The position numbers and the translations under genes were made by a program. Source: Clostridiales bacterium (GTDB lineage Bacteria > Bacillota > Clostridia > Lachnospirales > CAG-274). From it: DNA of 17,472 bases. Positions 14,955-17,472 of this stretch are shown here, one piece after another. Each line of letters begins with the position of its first letter. Positions within the stretch are counted from its first letter, which is position 1. The stretch is taken from positions 1-17,472 of the forward strand of contig JAJQBF010000051.1 of the NCBI GenBank assembly GCA_021203425.1, written 5' to 3'. Under the pieces are notes generated by a model. The model did no database searches and was not told the origin of the DNA. It was given only the letters and a program-made list of their open reading frames with translations.

Positions 14955-17333
14955 TTGAAAAGAAAAATTTTAGCTTTAACTATGGCTTGTATTATGGCTT
15001 CTGGTACTTGCTCCTATGTCGGGGCAGAGGAGAGAGCCGAAGTACCGAGCGACCTGCTTGCTTTTGAAGGAGCAGAGGGCGGTGGCAGATTTACAAGCGG
15101 AGGCAGAGGGGGCGAGGTTTATATTGTAACCAGCCTTGAAGACTATGACCCGGAAACAGAAAAGCCCATAAAGGGTACTTTCAGAGACGCTGTAAGCGGA
15201 AATAACAGAATTATTGTTTTTAACGTGTCAGGCGTTATCGAGCTTAAAAATACTTTGAGAATCAATTCAAAGAATTTGACAATTGCCGGTCAGACGGCGC
15301 CCGGCGACGGTATAACAATTTACGGTTTTGAAACAAATATAAGCAATTCCGAAAATATTATTATGAGATATTTGAGATTTCGCCCCGGCGCTGACAACAT
15401 TTACGCAGGGGACTCTGTGGACGCTATCTGGGGAAGATCGGCTAAAAATATTATGATTGACCATCTTTCTACGAGCTGGTCTACAGACGAAACAATGTCG
15501 ATATACAGGGCTGAAAATATGACGGTTCAGTGGAGTATTGTGGCAGAAAGCTTAACAATGTCCGGTCACACTAAGGGGCGTCACGGCTACGGCGCTATTA
15601 TGGGCGGAGTTAACACTACATATCATCATAACCTTATAGCTAACCATACTTCCAGAAACCCCAGAATGGGCGGAGGAACCCCCGAGGCTGATGATAACGA
15701 CCATATCGCTCTTTTTGATATGTCAAACAATGTTATTTATAACTGGGGCTTTAACGGCTGTTACGGCGGCGGCAGAGCGCAGGTTAACTTTACAAACAAT
15801 TATCTTAAGCCCGGTCCCGGAACAAGAGAAAGCGTTGAAAGCCAGATTATAGATGCCGGTGAAGGAAATAAGCCCGGCTGGTTCTATGTGGACGGAAACG
15901 TTCTTGAAGGCGATGAGGCGGTTACAAATGACAATTCTCTGGGAATTAAGGTTTCGGACGCAGCAGCCGACTGGACAGAGATTGTTGATACAAAATTTGA
16001 AATGGACGGAAATTCGGCTGACGCTTTAAGAGTGACAGACGCCGAAACTGCTTATGAAGAGGTTATTGCTAAGGTAGGGGCTACATATCCTAAGAGAGAT
16101 GCCCTTGATGCAAGAATTTTAACAGAGGTTAAAAACGGAACAGGCGAGTTTGCAAACAGACACGAAGAAGTGGGAGGACTTCCCTATATCGAAACAGTAA
16201 CCAGAGAAGAAGGCTGGGACACTGACAACGACGGTATCCCCGACAGCTGGGAGCTTGAAAACGGACTCGACCCCAATGACCCCAAGGACAGTGCCCTTAT
16301 AGCCGATAACGGATATGCAAATATCGAAAATTATTTCAACTCAATAGTTGATATGGAATATGTTCCTTCAAATCCCGTTGTTTCAATAAGCAATTTGGAG
16401 AATAACGCTATTGTTTCTCCCGGTTTGCCCTTTACTGTTGAGGCATTGGCTAAAGATGATGACGGAATTGAAAAGGTTGAATTCTATATTGGTGATGAGG
16501 TTGTTGCAACAGCCACAAGAGCGCCTTATCAGGCAGCCCTTACCCTTGAAGACGGTTCATATAATGTTTCCGTAAAGGCAACGGATAAGCTGGGAAATCA
16601 GACACAGTCAGATAAGATTTCAATACACGCTAATTCCGAAAACAAGCTTGTAGGATATACTACAAAGGATATAGGCGAGCCTAATGTTGAGGGTGCGGCT
16701 TATTCCCTTAACGGCGAGGTTGTTGTTAAAGGCTCCGGTAAGATTTCCGGAACTGAGGATAACTTCCACTATGCTTATAAGACATTAAGCGGTGACGGCG
16801 AAATTACCGTTAAGCTTGACTATATAACACCTGTTGACAATCATGCTTTTGCCGGAATTATGATAAGAGAAACGGCTAATGCTGATTCAAAGGCGGTTGC
16901 TCTGGGCATTTCACACACAAAGGCCTATGAGTGGAAGGAATATGACGTTACGGCAGGCAAAGATGTAACAATGTACAGAAACGCTTTCGGAGCTTATCTT
17001 GTTTGCAGATATAAAACAGGGGGAGAGTTTGACCAGATTGATGAAAACCTCGATTCACTTGATGCGGCAGAGGCAAGCGGTGTTGCTCTTGTTAAGGATA
17101 TAGCTTTTAAGGACTATGACAACTATAACGGCTATTACCTTAAGCTTAGGAGAAACGGTGATACCTTTACGGCTTATGTTTCCGCCCATGGTACAAGCTG
17201 GACGGAAGTAGGCAGCAGAACCGTTGATATGAATAAAGATGTTTTGGTTGGTTTTGCCGTTGACGCAAATAAGCAGGCAAATGACATTGACAATTATAAT
17301 ACTGCTAAATTCAGCGAAGTTACAATTAAATAA
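14955..17333 (+). CDS. Secreted multimodular pectate lyase (polysaccharide lyase family 1-like)
   Basis: A 792-residue extracellular enzyme expected to cleave polygalacturonate by calcium-dependent beta-elimination. TTG is the start, set by AAGGAGGA six bases upstream. A signal peptide (1 to about 24, ending VGA) has no valid lipobox. The parallel beta-helix domain (about 33-400) shows GGRGG, VSGVIEL, IMIDHLSTSWSTDE (D169, H170) and SRNPRMGGG (R234, R237), matching the PL1 DH-SW-DE and RxPR signatures; R234 or R237 is the likely catalytic base. Next come a TSP3-like calcium-binding segment, DTDNDGIPDSWE (about 422-433), an Ig-like domain (about 474-560, DDDGIEKVEFYIGDE), and a C-terminal beta-sandwich (about 566-792) resembling DUF1349/concanavalin-A-like modules (NGYYLKLRRNGDTFTAYVS), possibly carbohydrate-binding. 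There is no SLH domain, LPXTG or dockerin pair, so it is probably released. It has its own promoter and terminator. Substrate is inferred from family. Confidence 0.92.
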   Translation: MKRKILALTMACIMASGTCSYVGAEERAEVPSDLLAFEGAEGGGRFTSGGRGGEVYIVTSLEDYDPETEKPIKGTFRDAVSGNNRIIVFNVSGVIELKNTLRINSKNLTIAGQTAPGDGITIYGFETNISNSENIIMRYLRFRPGADNIYAGDSVDAIWGRSAKNIMIDHLSTSWSTDETMSIYRAENMTVQWSIVAESLTMSGHTKGRHGYGAIMGGVNTTYHHNLIANHTSRNPRMGGGTPEADDNDHIALFDMSNNVIYNWGFNGCYGGGRAQVNFTNNYLKPGPGTRESVESQIIDAGEGNKPGWFYVDGNVLEGDEAVTNDNSLGIKVSDAAADWTEIVDTKFEMDGNSADALRVTDAETAYEEVIAKVGATYPKRDALDARILTEVKNGTGEFANRHEEVGGLPYIETVTREEGWDTDNDGIPDSWELENGLDPNDPKDSALIADNGYANIENYFNSIVDMEYVPSNPVVSISNLENNAIVSPGLPFTVEALAKDDDGIEKVEFYIGDEVVATATRAPYQAALTLEDGSYNVSVKATDKLGNQTQSDKISIHANSENKLVGYTTKDIGEPNVEGAAYSLNGEVVVKGSGKISGTEDNFHYAYKTLSGDGEITVKLDYITPVDNHAFAGIMIRETANADSKAVALGISHTKAYEWKEYDVTAGKDVTMYRNAFGAYLVCRYKTGGEFDQIDENLDSLDAAEASGVALVKDIAFKDYDNYNGYYLKLRRNGDTFTAYVSAHGTSWTEVGSRTVDMNKDVLVGFAVDANKQANDIDNYNTAKFSEVTIK

Positions 17334-17348
17334 TAAGTGATAAATATT

Positions 17349-17389
17349 GCCACAGGACAGAAATAAACAAGCTGTTCTGCGGCTTTTTT
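17349..17389 (+). terminator. Terminator of the pectate lyase gene
   Basis: GCCACAGGACAG (17349-17360) pairs with CTGTTCTGCGGC (17372-17383) with one mismatch and one G-T pair, around an eleven-base loop, followed by TTTTTT. It starts 15 bases after the stop codon. Confidence 0.85.
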
Positions 17390-17400
17390 ATATTTTTTTC

Positions 17401-17429
17401 TTTACAAAAACAGGAAATTGTTTTATAAT
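17401..17429 (+). promoter_or_regulatory. Sigma-A promoter for the next gene
   Basis: TTTACA (17401-17406) and TATAAT (17424-17429) are separated by 17 bases. Together with the downstream CGAGG (17449-17453) this indicates a new transcription unit leaving the window. Confidence 0.7.
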
Positions 17430-17461
17430 ATTAGCACAAATAATTTTGCGAGGTTTTGAAT

Positions 17462-17472
17462 ATGTATATAAT
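17462..17472 (+). CDS. Start of a truncated gene at the window edge
   Basis: ATG at 17462 follows CGAGG (17449-17453) by eight bases and a good promoter at 17401-17429. Only ATG TAT ATA and two further bases are visible, so no product can be assigned. Confidence 0.4.

Overview
The window reads as chromosomal DNA from an AT-rich Gram-positive anaerobe of the Clostridia, probably a gut commensal. The evidence is LPXTG-type sorting signals, a class C sortase, strong AAGGAGG-type ribosome binding sites and sigma-A-type promoters. A PL1 pectate lyase at the right end suggests a plant-polysaccharide (pectin) user. A Monoglobus-like or related Oscillospirales/Lachnospirales source is possible, but that is inference only.

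Layout, all on the plus strand: (1) 1-305, promoters, a small terminator and a foldable leader. (2) 306-7964, a 2552-residue cell-wall-anchored adhesin, the likely pilus tip protein. (3) 7965-8353, a hairpin-rich intergenic repeat and leader. (4) 8354-10141, a major pilin ending in MPETG. (5) 10142-10675, a strong terminator, then a long leader with a run of nine G. (6) 10676-12454, a second, paralogous major pilin interrupted by two in-frame stop codons but otherwise intact to LPETG. (7) 12580-13401, a class C pilin-polymerising sortase. (8) 13426-14763, a small LPQTG pilin, likely the base or anchor subunit, followed by a terminator. (9) 14855-17333, an independently promoted secreted multimodular pectate lyase with a terminator. 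(10) 17401-17472, a promoter and the first codons of the next gene.

Genes 2-8 form a sortase-assembled pilus locus: tip adhesin, shaft pilin, second shaft pilin, polymerase, base pilin. A strong terminator separates the two pilin genes and a weaker hairpin precedes the sortase, so shaft and assembly genes can be expressed at different levels. The pectate lyase is not in the pilus operon but is its neighbour.

Most interesting points: the second pilin is open end to end except for two single-codon stops, which could mean recent inactivation, strain-level switching or readthrough. A G9 tract lies just upstream, where a one-base change would join a leader ORF to the pilin frame. The adhesin appears to carry two Cna-B domains, each split by a large insertion containing beta-sandwich modules that resemble carbohydrate-binding modules. 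No RNA genes, CRISPR arrays or insertion sequences were seen.
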